Positions 11,101 through 23,240 of a stretch of DNA of 64,000 nt are shown piece by piece; within the stretch, counting starts at the first letter, position 1, and every line of letters starts with the position of its first letter. Made by a program: the position numbers and the translations under genes. Below the pieces are notes generated by a model. That model saw nothing but the letters and a program-made list of their open reading frames with translations. It ran no database searches and was not told the origin of the DNA. Origin of the DNA: Apricaphanius iberus. Taxonomy: Eukaryota > Chordata > Actinopteri > Cyprinodontiformes > Aphaniidae. Location of the stretch: positions 2,976,001 through 3,040,000 of the forward strand of contig JAPXFQ010000398.1 in assembly GCA_028564705.1 (NCBI GenBank), in the 5' to 3' direction.

Positions 11101-12839
11101 CCCAACCAAAAGTGCAGTTGTCACGTGTAAGTGCACAAGACATTTCAAACAAAAAAAACTTCGCGCCTACATAAAAAATGAATTTGCCTCAATATAGATC
11201 TATGTGGAGCTCACATTGTAATAGCAAAGTTATTAATCCTAACCATATTTTAAATCTTATATAATTAGCAAAGCCAACTAAGTACAAGGCATTAAGAAAA
11301 TGCATAGAAGGTTAAAAGACTTAATTTAGAAATTTTAGACCATAGATAATCACAGATAAAATAAGAATCATGCATTGTAAAAAGAAAAACCTTCCTGATC
11401 GTAATTATCATAATTATTAATTAAATATGGTGATAATTCTTGCCATACTTAATCATCACATATTTAATTATTTAGAGATGATAGGTTTTCATTTCCCTTT
11501 GATTATATCTATTACTTGTTTATTGTATTCCCTTTTCTACATTACTGGTGGCATGACATCATTTTAACTATAAGAGATGCTCACATGTTGGTATAAAACA
11601 CGTCATAAACAGTTTCAAGATCAGGTTAAAACCCTAATATTTGTAATGAATGATAGAAAATAAACTGTACCTACATAACTTGTTTTTTTTTTTATTTTCT
11701 TTTGATCTACATTATCTATATATTTATTTAAATTTTTTTTCAGACTCATGTTTTAGTGAGGAAAAACGTTCAAAATATCCACAGTAACATACTGTTGTTC
11801 AGCAGTTTTTTGAGCGGCTGAGGAGCTGTGAAAACATTACTATGCCTGTCTCTTCTCTCGAGCTAACGAGTCCAATGTGTTTCTCTGCCTCATCAATCAT
11901 TTGTAATTTCCGGCAAACTGCTGTTAAAAAAAAATATAGCTGTGCTGTTTAAATCATATGACGAGGAACAAAACCGAAACATTTTGCCCTTCAACCTTAA
12001 TTTTCAAAAACAGTGGCTTAAACAAGAGACAACATGTAAGATGAAAGCCCTTATGTAGTTAAGCAATATTGTTTTGCACCTATGTGAATTGAAGAATTTG
12101 TACTATTTGTAAATCTGTTTATGCTTTCTGATGAATGACCAACAGGTAGAGAAAGACATCTCAGCTGAACTTAAATCGCCTTAAAAGGACATGTGTTGGG
12201 GCACCAGCATAGCAAAAATGAAGAAGACAAGTTTGGAACTGTATGTGAAAGAAAAGCAAAAAAACAAGATGGTGTTTTTTTCCCCATAAAGGGATGCCTT
12301 AGAAAAACTCTTCAAATTCATTAAGTAAACTCTGTATTTAACATGAAGCCCATATTTAATTGTCAGGTCTAAATAAAAAGTATATATCCGCTGACAGACC
12401 TTTACATATAAATTTTAGTTTGAGACAAATATATTTTGACTGAATACAAAAAGCATCTTTTAAATATAATACCATAAGAAAAGCAGCTAATCAAACCATC
12501 CTGGCCCAATGTAAAAACATATATATAATTGCCCACTAGAAAAGCTTACTAATCCCCTAAATGATCAATTAACTGTAAATAACAACATATTTTTGTTCAC
12601 TAGTTTCACTAGACAGGTCAGACATCTTTACTGTCTGATCTGCTGCAGAAAAAACCCCCAAAAAACTGCTAAATAGAAAATCTTTGACGACATAAAATCA
12701 ATAAAAAAAAGGAACACAACATACCCAATTTTGAAAACATGTAAGGACGTACAGTAAGGGAAACATAGTCACTGACATTAGACAGGAATAGTAGAAAGCT
12801 ATTTATAAGGCTTTGAGACTCCACTGAACATCAAAGAGA
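8161..12839. other. Long non-coding stretch
   Basis: No supported gene. A short repeat-like block at 8161-8200 (AAATACTTTATTGATCGC) resembles a common fish dispersed repeat. The rest is AT-rich with homopolymer runs. Small open frames at 8774, 9067, 9809, 10157 and 10257 show no recognisable domains. Confidence 0.5.
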
Positions 12840-13640
12840 GCCATCATTGAAAAAAAAGAAAAACTTTGAACAGAGCCGAACTTTTCCAGAAGTAGTTGAA
12901 CTCACAAAATTGTTCCAAAAACACCTCAATGACTCATTCAGGAGGGGGAAAAAAACCCCAGAATCGCATATAGCTAACTGCACGCCTTACATTTCAAAGT
13001 TTGGATCAGTGATCAAAAACAACATCAGTTACCGATGCAGATGCAAAAGAACACACATTTCAGATGGTTTACATCTCCCTACTAATACTATTCTTAAAGA
13101 ACAGATCAATTTGTTATTTTGCTGGTACCAAGGATAAAAGAGGTTATTTATGGCCAGTACATAGCATACTTCACAAGAACTCCAATGCAGAGCTCAGGGG
13201 AAGTCATCATGGGTTCCTTCCCTGCAGCATTTCTGAGTGTAATAATCACTTCCACTTCAGATTAATGACCAATAAAAAAATAGCTGTTGAACACGAGAAA
13301 AAGGTTTCCTTGAAATCTGTGTCAAGAACAAGCTGCAATAATAGAGTGCTATCTTTTTGCTCCTTCTTCTCTAAGAGAGAAACAGTTTTTTTGTCTATTG
13401 TGGTGGTCATGTAATGGTCTGGGCCTGCTTTGCTGCTACAGAACCCGTATGATTTGCTGTAGTTTATGAGTGAACCATTGAATCCTGCTCTTTCACAGAA
13501 ACTGAAAATGGCTGCTCATCAGTTTGCAAACTTAAGCTCAAGCGCTCTTGGGCTTTGCAGCAGGACGATGAGCCAAAGCATGCCAAGTCTACTCCGTACA
13601 GAGGATTAGGACAAATTTATTCCATGGTGGAGTAAAAAAC
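12840..13640 (+). mobile_element. Decayed Tc1-like transposon
   Basis: The stretch near 13400-13440 (GGTGGTCATGTAATGGTCTG then GGCCTGCTTTGCTGCTACAG) matches the GGGxVMVWGCF core of Tc1 transposases. Near 13540-13590 the bases for TWALQQDDEPKHAKSTP-like residues match the QQDNDPKHTSK motif. The earlier part, 12850-13000, matches the region before the catalytic domain. Frames are broken throughout, and two open frames of 96 and 116 codons are partly in the wrong frame. This is an old relic on the plus strand without clear ends. Confidence 0.65.
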
Positions 13641-15340
13641 TCACTGCTAGTTGTTGGAATAGCATTTATATTTGTTCATGTAGTGCTTTGTGGGTTTGGA
13701 GAGTTATTTTACCCTTCTTAAATAAAAGCATGAGTAAAAACTCTATATTGTATTAGATTGATTCGTCCAACATCGGAATTTGTTTGAGGACACAAAAATG
13801 TAAACGGAAATGTAAATAATGATGGAGTTTTACGTCAAAAGCCATCTTCATTACATGTGAGATAAGTGCTACAAAGAGCCCCATCAATCCCACAGGAGCT
13901 GTAATCTGGTACTGGGGGAAGGCATAGCAACAGATGGTATGAAGAACTTGAGAAAACATTTTTGACATATGAACCACACAAAAAACACAATGAAATGGAA
14001 TAAGTCATTCTAAACCAATACTTTTAGAAGTGAATATATCATTAAAATAAGACATTTTGTGCTCTTAGTATTGCAAATTGAAACTTGAACTAAGTTTATG
14101 TTTTAATACAAAGAATGTATGCAAAATGGCAATTGATGTTAAAATACTGTAAAGTTTTCTTCAGTTATTATTGACTCCTATTATTTTAATAATGTCAAGT
14201 ATTAATAAATTATTAATATGCTGAGTCACAATGTGGACAGGAGAAAATAAAAGTGTGGTTTAAGAATCTAAGAATAACTTGGATACTTGTTTTTGCATGA
14301 GATATTTGTATTGTTTCTTTGCTTGGATCTCACTCCAATCATTACCAGATGACTACTAAGAGTCAAAAGGCTTTATACTCTTTAAAGAGTTTAGAAATTC
14401 ATTGGGTCTAGATGGCATTGGGGCTAGATATTACGTTATATAAACCAGCTGCTGTATTTTATAGTCATAGCTCCTGAATTAAGTCCAGCAACAACACCCA
14501 GCTAGATTACTCATCTTTTATTAATTTAGTTAAGTATGTTTCTGTTTTTGAGGATCAGTGCAAGGGTGTGAAGAGTAGATTTGAGGACTTGTGCAGAAAG
14601 CTTATACGTTCATCCTCTGAAGCAACTGCAGGTATTTCTTTGGTCTGATCCACTTTCAAGGACACACAAAACTCAAGCAGAAATGCTTTATTTCTACATA
14701 AAAATGAGGGGGCACATCTTAATTATAATCTGTCTCACAGACAACTGGCAACATCAAGCCTAAAAAGAAAAATACAAATTTGATCAACTTTCTTCTGTAC
14801 GAAAATTATCCTCTGATTGGTTCTCCTGAAATTTTCCTTTGCTCCTTTAATGGGTATAAATCAGATAACAATCGTCATACACTCAAACACATCAAACTAT
14901 GTTGTAACTATAGGTAAGATTTGTTTGTTTGGTTTATTATATTATAGACATGTGTGATTTGAGCTTAAAGCTGCTTTATATTCTAACACTTTTTACTCAT
15001 TCTTGTGTAATGTAAACTGGCTTGGCAACTGGAGTGATTCTAGAATCAGGGGTTTAGGGGTGCTAAGCACCCAGAGATCTGCCTGGGCAGGCAAGATAAA
15101 TGTTACTGTTTTGTACATGTTAACACATACGCCCAGACAACAGGAGATATAATGTTAATGCGCATCCAGTCACTTAGCTAGTCAGTAGGACCTTGGCTTT
15201 AATACTAGTACATGCATCTAGCAAGAGGATTGTCACTGCTCATAGAAATATCACCAACTGACTGAATTGATCAGAAAATATCTTAAAAATAACTAGAAAT
15301 GCATGTCCAGGAGAGCTTAAATCTCTGCCAAGAAAACACG
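13641..15340. other. Non-coding, no feature recognised
   Basis: AT-rich sequence with short open frames only (74 codons minus at 13753, 60 codons plus at 14581). Nothing recognised. Confidence 0.45.
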
Positions 15341-15344
15341 TATC

Positions 15345-16320
15345 CAAATCAAGGCCCGGAAGCCAAATCTGGGCCACCATAGTCATATATGTGGCCTCTA
15401 AACTCTAGAGGGCCATATAAATTGAACATTTAAGTTCTGTTTACTGTATGTGCAGCTAAATACTATTTTATTTGTCAAATAAAATCAGGGTTTAATTGAT
15501 TAGATTTAAAACATTGTAAAAAGATATTCAGTATTTTATTTGAAGATGTGCTTGTCGGATGCAGAGACATATATTTAATAAAACTACACTTTGTCAATGT
15601 CATGCTCTGCACTGTGTCATGTTTTCTCCTGCTCACCAGCCTGCTAATTGGCTGATTGGTCCCACCTGGGCAGCTCCCTATTTAAGCTCCTGCCCTGCAG
15701 CCACTCAGTGCGAGATTGTCTGTTGCCACTACCTGTCACAGCTATTAAGCGGTCACGTCTGACTGCCTCATTGTTTACCTGACTCCCTGTTATCTGACCT
15801 CTGCCCAATCCATGGTAAAACGGACATACTATTGTGCATCGAACCCTGCCTGTTTCTGGACTCTGATTTCAGCCTTTCTGCACCTTGGATTTTCACTGCT
15901 TCTCTGGAGAATTGACCTGGACTGAATTGGACTACTGAATTTTGGATCATGGACCTTTTGAACTCCTGCCCTGTTAAGTGATTTTTTTCAACTCTGCTTT
16001 TGATCTTTCCTGGACATCTTGAACACCCCTGGTCCCAATACTTTACCCAGCTGAAGACTCCTGAGCAGCTGCCTTTTGGGTACATGACCTGGCCGTGCCC
16101 ATCCTGAAGCTACCTGCCTCCAGAGTGCACATTCTCTAAACTTTGTAAATAAAACCCCTTATCTTTCTGAATTGTGGTCTTGTTTTGGGTCCAAACTCTG
16201 TCAAGCTCTTTTCAGTCAAAGATAGTTTTACTAATACTTTCTCCAATATCTTGCCCTTTAAGGGCATTCATGATCTTGATGTGGCCGGAAATGGAAAAGA
16301 GTTTGACACCCCTGGTTAAA
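15345..16320. mobile_element. hAT-like non-autonomous element holding an LTR
   Basis: The left side reads CAAGGCCCGGAAGCCAAATC then TGGGCCACC, and the right side ends with GATGTGGCCGGAAATGG and AGAGTTTGACACCCCTGG. These are the two ends of a hAT-type family that usually begins CAGGGGTGTCAAACTCAAGG. The outermost left bases are decayed. The centre is interrupted by LTR-like sequence at about 15595-16205. The left-end identification is weaker than the right. Confidence 0.55.
15595..16205 (+). mobile_element. Probable solo LTR (Gypsy-like)
   Basis: This roughly 600-base segment is richer in GC than its surroundings. It begins with TGTCA-type sequence, has a TATTTAAG promoter-like box at 15680-15687, an AATAAA signal at 16148 and a pyrimidine-rich end finishing in GGTCCAAACTCTGTCA. 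That layout and the closing sequence are typical of fish Gypsy LTRs. No internal coding region adjoins it, so it would be a solo LTR left by recombination. The exact ends and the target duplication were not resolved. No coding function. Confidence 0.55.
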
Positions 16321-16420
16321 AAAAAAATCCTAATCAGCCTCAATTTTATCACTCGTTCCGTGGCACATTTCAGAAATGTCCTGTATATTGCATCCAAATC
16401 TGTCAACGTTTGAGTTATTT
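16290..16420 (-). repeat. Dispersed repeat, copy A (LINE 3'-end-like)
   Basis: The stretch CCGTGGCACATTTCAGAAAT to TCTGTCAACGTTTGAGTTAT resembles 31810-31885 (CGGTGGACATTTCCTGTAAA to TTTGAGTTATGTTGCTAAC). In both, the minus strand reads MTD-x-D-x-IYR in the same frame. It looks like the 3' tail of a non-LTR element, family not certain. Confidence 0.5.
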
Positions 16421-17210
16421 TGTTAACAGTTTTATTTATTTTCTTTATATGTTACTCTATAGCTTACTGTCTGTGTTTTCACTTACCCTTTATTCTAATT
16501 TGTTTCATGTTGGTACTGCCTTAAAAACTGAATTTCTGCACTGTGGGATCAATAATCAGTCTATTTATCCATTTCTTAAGGGATGAACTGACTTAATTTG
16601 GGATTATGATACAACTGTTATTGACTAGAAGAAATAATCAAACACACAAAAAATTAGACATTTTTAAATATTAAGAAATTACTTTAACTTGTCTTTTTCT
16701 TCTGTAGTTTGGTAGACTTCTGATGCTTAAATCAATCAAAATGCATGAAAAAAATGCAAAAAAGTGTTTGTTTTTTTAATTAATGAAAAAAATTATACGA
16801 ATTAAAAGCTTTGTTTTTCAGAATCACAGTGGGATTTATTTTTTTTACCAATACAATCAGTTTTTTCCTGCATTAACAAAAGAATAAATATATAAAAAGC
16901 TTTGTTTTTTCTGAAATAAGATCATTTTTACAAAAAAAACATTTAAAAGTTTCTTGCCTTCTACTGGTTTGCTGGACATTCAGCTCTCTGTGGCAGATTC
17001 TGGCTGGAGATTCACCAGAAGCACTTACAAGGATGATGCGTTTAAAGACGGGTCGGAAAAACATATCACAGATGAAAAATCATATAGTTGCAATTTCTTT
17101 TTAATACTATGTTTCAAGCAAGTATTATCTTTCTTTTTGACACTTTTCTAGTTTCCTGAAAAAAAAGCACATAAAATAAAAAAAGCAATCAAACAAAAAC
17201 ATCCATACTT
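16421..17210. other. Non-coding, no feature recognised
   Basis: Strongly AT-rich, with several homopolymer runs and open frames of at most 65 codons on either strand. Nothing recognised. Confidence 0.45.
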
Positions 17211-17214
17211 TAGG

Positions 17215-18265
17215 GGATGCTTTGTAGGGAGCCCGGCAGGGGTCAGGTGTAGAAATAACTTTTGAAGGGTAGGAATCTGTTCCCTCGGTTTACTAAACCG
17301 TGACGTCTGGGGGGTCCTGTCTTGTTGACAATATTCCCTGGTAGACTTGAATAAGCAGAGTGCTGCTTTGGAAGAGTGGTTAACACACATGATTGACACC
17401 TAGTTTGTAGTAGTTGAAATCCTGCTCAAGTTGTCAGTTTGCACTTTACCACACATCTATTTTTTGGGGTGCTTGCAGGAAAGGCTATAAACATAAGCGT
17501 TGTTTAAACCAGGGAAATTTCCCCGGCATTATTCATAAATCATAATTTTGTCCTAACCACATAAAAAAACAGATGTGGATTTTTTTAACAGTGCAAGTAT
17601 AACATCTACTTATGCTCCCATTTATATTTTCATATAATCAATCAATCTATCAAACTTTATTTATAAAGAGCTTTTCCAACTACAAAAGCTTCTCAAAATG
17701 CTTTACAGGTTAAAATGACCCCACAAACCCCACCCTTCCCAAACCCAAAATAAAATCATCACAACTATAAGCCATTTTTCAGCCATGCAACACTTTTTGT
17801 GACTGGTTTGTCTTCAAATATTGCATTTGTTTTGCATGGACCCTGCAAGGCTGCATAGGTGGCTACAAAACTGTCATTTATAAATATGAAACATACGTTT
17901 ATAGCCTTCTATCTTGCAGGGAACCTAAACAATATACATAAGTTCCCCCTGAGATCAATAATTTTTTTTCTTATTTTAGCACATTTTAAGGATGGGATTC
18001 AATCCACAGACACCCGGGTGCCAAACGAAGGTGTTAACCAATCTGCAAAAGGAGCCATGTGAATATCATCTAGCCAGGGCCCATTATCAATTGGACAGGA
18101 TCCCCAACACCGTCAAACATGATTTATGAATCTGTGCCCACAGTTTAATAAACCGGGGGAACGGATTACGAATCCGTGAGCACGGTTTAGTAAACCGAGG
18201 GTACAGATTCTTACCCCTCAGAAGCTATTTCTGCACCTGACCCCTACCAGGCTCCGTAGCTTTAA
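17215..18265. mobile_element. Fold-back element with tRNA-like arms
   Basis: The left arm (17215-17510) and right arm (17870-18265) are imperfect inverted copies. GGGGTCAGGTGTAGAAATAA at about 17231 pairs with the complement of 18220-18250, the block CCTCGGTTTACTAAACCGTG occurs at 17283 and inverted near 18186-18202, and GGCTATAAAC at about 17483 is inverted near 17897. Each arm also holds a tRNA-like stretch: TGGTTAACAC followed about 45 bases later by a B-box-like GTTGAAATC (17377-17430), and inverted at 17990-18050. The middle includes a separate repeat at 17640-17710. The arms suggest two head-to-head copies of a tRNA-derived repeat or a long-TIR MITE. Confidence 0.6.
17640..17710. repeat. 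Dispersed AGCGCTTT-type repeat fragment
   Basis: CAAACTTTATTTATAAAGAG then CTTTTCC... and CAAAATGCTTTACAGGTTAA match the common teleost repeat that marks TTTATATAGCGCTTTTC. Similar short pieces occur at 34672-34745 and about 63490-63545. Confidence 0.55.
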
Positions 18266-19479
18266 CAGAGTTTGGGAATGCTTCAGCACCCCCAAAAATG
18301 GTCTGAAAATGGCCATGCTTGATAGAAGTATGTTCAAGATTCCTATGATTTATATATTTTTTTCCTTTTATCTGTAACCCTAACTCCTAACACTTTGAAA
18401 TTCGCTATAAAAGGTCAAAACAAGCAATATATTTGTTGTTGTTAATTACCCACATAGTGTTTTGCTTTATTGCCTTCAAAGTCTTTTTCTCATGTTTTTT
18501 CATAATGAGCAGAAAATATCACTGCATTACACATGATCAGTGTTCTTCTCAGGCTGTCGAGTTAAGCTACAAAAAAGCTTTTGGCATTACATATATGGCT
18601 TTATCGGTCTCACAGGGATATTTTTGAGAACCGATGACATGGCACAGTGCTGCATGGATGCCAAAACCACTTCTATTGGGTTGTTTTGTTAAATTAGCTT
18701 GATAACATCTTGATGCATATTGTTCTTGTGTCAACATTGCTGATGGCTGGTGGGGTACTCTAAATCAGCCTGAATTTAGCTTGTTTAAAAGGCATAAAGG
18801 CGACTTGCCAGCTCTGTGAAAACACTGCACAGCTCTGTTTTTGCGCAGCTGTATTTATTTTCCAGTACACTGGCTCCGATGATCTGTTAAAAAGTGTAGC
18901 AGGAAATATTGCAGGCGAGGTATCACTGAATTGCGTATTAGTTAAGAAGAGAAACTAGATTTATTGAACATCTTTTTGTGAATGTGAAGTCCTATGAATA
19001 GGTTGTAAGTCAGAATCAAAACAGGCATGGTAACTCCTTAGTGAAAGTACTTCAAAATTTTTGGAACTAGTTTAGTTCACAAAAGAAAACAAAACAGATA
19101 GAAGCATTACTATTAAGATATCGTTAAAATATTTTTTGGGAAATTGGCATTTACTATCACTTTTGCCGGTAAACATTTCTTTCCGAATAAATATTTTTGT
19201 ATAGCTTTGTGATTAATAGAAAATAAGAATAAAAATATTATATTAAAACACCCAGTTATTTAAATGATTTAGAAAATTTAGAAAGTTTTAAATACTTGCT
19301 ATGGGTATATTAAATTGATACTAAAATGCAATGATTTTGCTTGTTGGCATAGATGGTATCTAGTTTCTGTTAGCATCATGTCTAGTAAGCAGAGCATGGT
19401 TTATTATTAGGGCCCCAAAATAAGTTTAAGATGGTTATCATAAATACAGTGCGAAAAAAGATGCAAATACTTTTTATGC
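18266..19479. other. Non-coding, no feature recognised
   Basis: AT-rich sequence without open frames above 64 codons and without recognised repeat ends. Confidence 0.45.
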
Positions 19480-20142
19480 TCGTTGTCTGAAATTAAATCA
19501 GACTAAACGTTTCCTGTTTTAGGTCAGCTAGAATTACCAACAGTTACATGCTAAATTAATGAGCAGGAATAGTTTTTCGAAAGAATTTTTTTTTTTTTTT
19601 TAATCTTCACATTCAGAAGTTTACACAAGTATCCCTAGTATTTGACAGAATAACGCTTTAAAGGAACAGTGTGTAATTTTCGGCCAGTAGAGGGCAGTGC
19701 AAACCTAAATTATCACAAGCATGCGGTATCTGTGTCTTCGAGTAAGAAACTCAACAACGGAGGTCCAACTAGTGCTGTTTTCAAACGCTCAATTCCCTGA
19801 GAATGATCTATTTGCGGCAACGTGACGAACACATCAGTCTTTCTTTAATCGCTTGGAACTAGCAAAGACGTAAAAATGTATTTATGGCTAAACCTTTTTG
19901 CATTTTGAGGGAAAATCAATGTTTTAATAGCGGCGTGTTACGTGCGCTTTGTCTGTCCGGGCTCTTGTAAAAAAGGCAACAGGGAATGTTTCTGAACGAT
20001 CATCACATGGACAGGATCTCTCTCCCATTGAAAATCTTTAAGAAGCGGCAACCTACAGTCCTGACTCAGTTACACCAGTTCTGTGAGGAGGAATGGGCCA
20101 AAAATCTAGCAAACAGTTCTGAGAAGTCAAAGAAGATCCCAA
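19480..20142 (+). mobile_element. Tc1-like remnant (Sleeping Beauty-type end) with MITE inside
   Basis: Sequence at 19487-19655, including GTCAGCTAGAATTACCAA and CACATTCAGAAGTTTACACA then AGTATCCCTAGTATTTG, resembles the left terminal repeat of salmonid-type Tc1 elements. At 20005-20142 the plus strand resembles the extreme 3' part of the matching transposase gene (CCATTGAAAATCTTTAAGAA, then GTTCTGTGAGGAGGAATGGG). Between them lies an unrelated GC-richer block that begins at 19661 with TTTAAAGGAACAGTGTGTAA. Almost all of the transposase is gone. Confidence 0.6.
19658..20004. mobile_element. MITE-like insertion (ACAGTGTGTA family)
   Basis: The left end TTTAAAGGAACAGTGTGTAA with the following GCCAGTAGAGGGCAGTGC is a recurrent end of a vertebrate non-autonomous DNA element. 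A second start of the same type is at 20147 (CTTTAAAGTGACAGTGTGTA). The matching right end was not found, so the element is either truncated or shares its end with the second copy. Confidence 0.45.
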
Positions 20143-20345
20143 ACACTTTAAAGTGACAGTGTGTAGTTTTTGCAGTGCATCTTTGAAAATAGCAATTAAA
20201 ATATTATGTAATAATCATTACGTAAACGCATAATTGCAAAATATTGGCGATATTGTAAAATATGACTTTAAAAATCAGTTTTAAAATACATAGGCGCGGG
20301 TCCTCTTTTCAGGCGAAAGCCATATTAGATGACGTCTTTACTTAA
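20143..20345. repeat. Second ACAGTGTGTA-type repeat
   Basis: It begins CTTTAAAGTGACAGTGTGTA. Its distal part (ATACATAGGCGCGGGTCCTC, about 20287) is similar to 35112-35145 (GTACATGGGCGCAGGTCCTA), which shows this is a dispersed family with another relic at about 35055-35165. No coding capacity. Confidence 0.45.
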
Positions 20346-22960
20346 ATAGTATAGCTGTCTGCCTAGTATCTTTATTTTTGTTTATTAAGACCTTTATTAA
20401 GACCCATTTATTCCCAATATTTTAGCTTTCAGACTGACATTTTAACATTTTGCTTTAATATTTTCATTTTTTATCCTTAACATGCTGTCTAATTAATCAA
20501 ATGCAACAAGCCCTCCACGAGTAAAACCCCCAGTTGGAATGGTGTTCTTAAGCTTGCCAGATTCACCCCTTTCCCTCTATATGTGATTGTGATCATAATT
20601 GCAAATGTTTGCTTGAAAACTGTAATGGGATTCTTTGTGTTACTTTTAGACTATAGACTTCAGTGACTTCTTCCTATATGAGCTGCCTTTTAGCCCATGT
20701 GGGCACAACTAATTTCAGGTTCAGCTTGTATATTCACAAAGTCTCTTGCCTTTCACTCTGTTGTTGATTATTTAAAACCAACATACATTAATCTCAGAGA
20801 CACAGAACCTGTCTCCTACCTGATTAGCTTGCTATTTTGTACCTACCATGGTAATATTTTCTTCAACCAATTTAATTAATTTTGAGTTATTTTTCTGAAA
20901 AAGAATAGATTAACATTTTGATCTCTATTTGTGCAAAGCAGGTAGAGACATGCACAACAGATCACACCTGCACACCACACTCTCATGATTTTCCTAAAAT
21001 TCTTCTACTTCACAGTTATGAACCATTTTGTGTGTGATTGGGACCTCACTGTTTTTAGATCATTTAGCAACTTCCTATTTTTTTTTTAATATCAGATGCT
21101 TGTTCAAGGTTTAGAAGTTGATAACACTCCCCATTGCTCATGTTTGTCTTGTACACAAATGACCTCAGTTCCCCATTTTCCTTCCACACATCTGAGATAA
21201 TGTCTTACCGTCTTTCCATGGAAGTCTCTGATAATCTCAGTAGCATGAAGGCTGGGCCGGTGTGTAAATATATATGAGTACGTCAAGTGTTTGAATGCAG
21301 ACAGGATGAATAGAATCACAGATATACAATACATAGGGGCTCAGTGTAGGAAAGTATTCAGGTTAAGTGATTAGGGTTCAGATTCAGGTTAGATACTGAG
21401 ATAAGGGAATAAATAGGAGTGAGTGTAATACCCACATAAATCAGTAAATGCATGGGGGAGGTAGAATGGGTGTACGTTTTTTCATTTGCACTTATCAGGC
21501 GCCTCTCCACATATTAAAAGTCTAAATGATCTGTGGCTTGTCCAGATACACCATAGCTACATAGGAAAACAGTATTTGCTAACAGAAATTAATGGAGTCT
21601 TCCTTCAGACGCTGTAAATTGTAATCAAGCAATTGATGTGTGGTGAGAACACTTAATGCGGGGGTGTGGTAGTGTACAGAAAACTCTTTTTACACCCCGT
21701 TACTAAAGCACTGCACACTACAAGTTGTGTGGAACAGCTGGTTTGCGCAGTAAATGACCTTAGATAAATGCCTTCAGGAAGCCAGGGAATGTGGTTGGTA
21801 CAGCATGTTTATTAGGCAAAGCCCAAAGGACCCAATCCAACAGGGTTGGAATTGACATTACTCTTGAAAATGAATTTCCCTTATTCACTGTGAATCTACA
21901 TACTCAAAGCGGTCTGTGTGTAGCTTGGGAACATGTCTATAGAGTCTTATTTTAGAAATCAGAACAAAACAATGAGGGTTTGATGCCATTGGCAGAATGT
22001 CTGTATGATCATCCAAACATTTTATATGATATTTAAGCTGAAAAGGTGGCACAAACATACATCTTTAAGAGAATATAGCCCGTCTATATATAGACCGGCT
22101 CGTCTATAACGATTTAAACAACATGAGCATCTTTATCTGCAACTGGGGAGATCATGTGGGGGATAAGGATAACTGGCTTTCAAAGTTATTCCTAGAACTG
22201 CACATATCATTCAATCTCGAACTTGATGAGAATGAATTTAAATCTGTTCAAACCTGTCTTGGTCTCACTGTCCAACTCCTGATAACCAAAAAAAAAGGAA
22301 AAGAAAAAAAAGAATGGTGCCCTAAAGTCTGGGGCACAACCTTTTGTATTAGTACTGTTATGCATTATATTTAAACAAGTTCTTAACTCACCAGCTAGTT
22401 TGAGTACTTAACTTCATCTTTGGCTAAATTCAAACAGTGTATAAAATCTTAGGAGGTAATTGCAATTAGTCATTTTTGTATCAGGGTTGTTAGTTTTTAA
22501 TAAAAAAAAACATAACTCTTAAAGGTTCAGTTTTGATTTTTATTCAACCTCCTTTACGCTGATGTCCATTAACTACACCCAGTGCAATCCACTTATTGTA
22601 GAAGTAAATCAGAAAAGCGTGTCCACCCGTGTAATTTATAGTACAAATATAAAATAAAAATTAAGACTACTTCTGAGCCACAGGAGCTAATATCAATTCG
22701 GAAGCCGACAACTGATCTGACAATTGATAGGCCTGCGTCGGAGACTGATACGTCAGAGGTGGCAGGGAAAAGGCAGAGAACTCACTTCGGTTTACATTGG
22801 TGACACTGGCTACTGGCATACACTGGGTTATCAACCCCCTCAGCTGTCTCAGCTAAAATTGAATAATACTAAAAATCTTTTCACAATAATGTAATATTGG
22901 ACCATTCAAATAAATTTGATTTGACCGATAAAATAGTATTTAGGTACCCATTAATAGAAC
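20346..22960. other. Non-coding, no feature recognised
   Basis: AT-rich sequence. The largest open frame is 83 codons (22123-22374, plus) and ends in a lysine-rich stretch encoded by A runs. No splice context or homology was seen. Confidence 0.45.
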
Positions 22961-22969
22961 TTCTAGGTT

Positions 22970-23240
22970 CTATGAGGTCCTCTAGAGTTTAGCCCCTGGG
23001 CCCCTGGGCTTTGAGTTTGACACATGTGGTCCAAAGAAACCCATTCACACATATTCACACACTGGTAATCTACACTGTAGCCACAGCTGCCCTGGGGCAT
23101 ATGACAGAAGCAAGGCTGCCAGACACGGGCACCACTAGGCCCTCTGACCATAATTAGTAGGCACGGAGGCGGAAGTGCCTTGCCCAAAGACACAACGCCC
23201 GAGATGAACCCTCCAGTCACAAGACATGCTCCAACCTGCT
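22970..23240. repeat. hAT-like end followed by dispersed fish repeat (copy 1, +)
   Basis: GGGCTTTGAGTTTGACACAT at 23007 resembles the end of the hAT family seen at 16320. It is followed by the block CACTGTAGCCACAGCTGCCC, GGGGCATATGACAGAAGCAA, AGTGCCTTGCCCAAAGACAC. The same block occurs at 63590-63760 (plus) and, inverted, at 37310-37490. Confidence 0.6.

Noticed and set aside
17367..17440. A functional tRNA gene
   Set aside because: A- and B-box-like sequences are present, but no complete cloverleaf with an acceptor stem was seen, and the copy is decayed inside a repeat.
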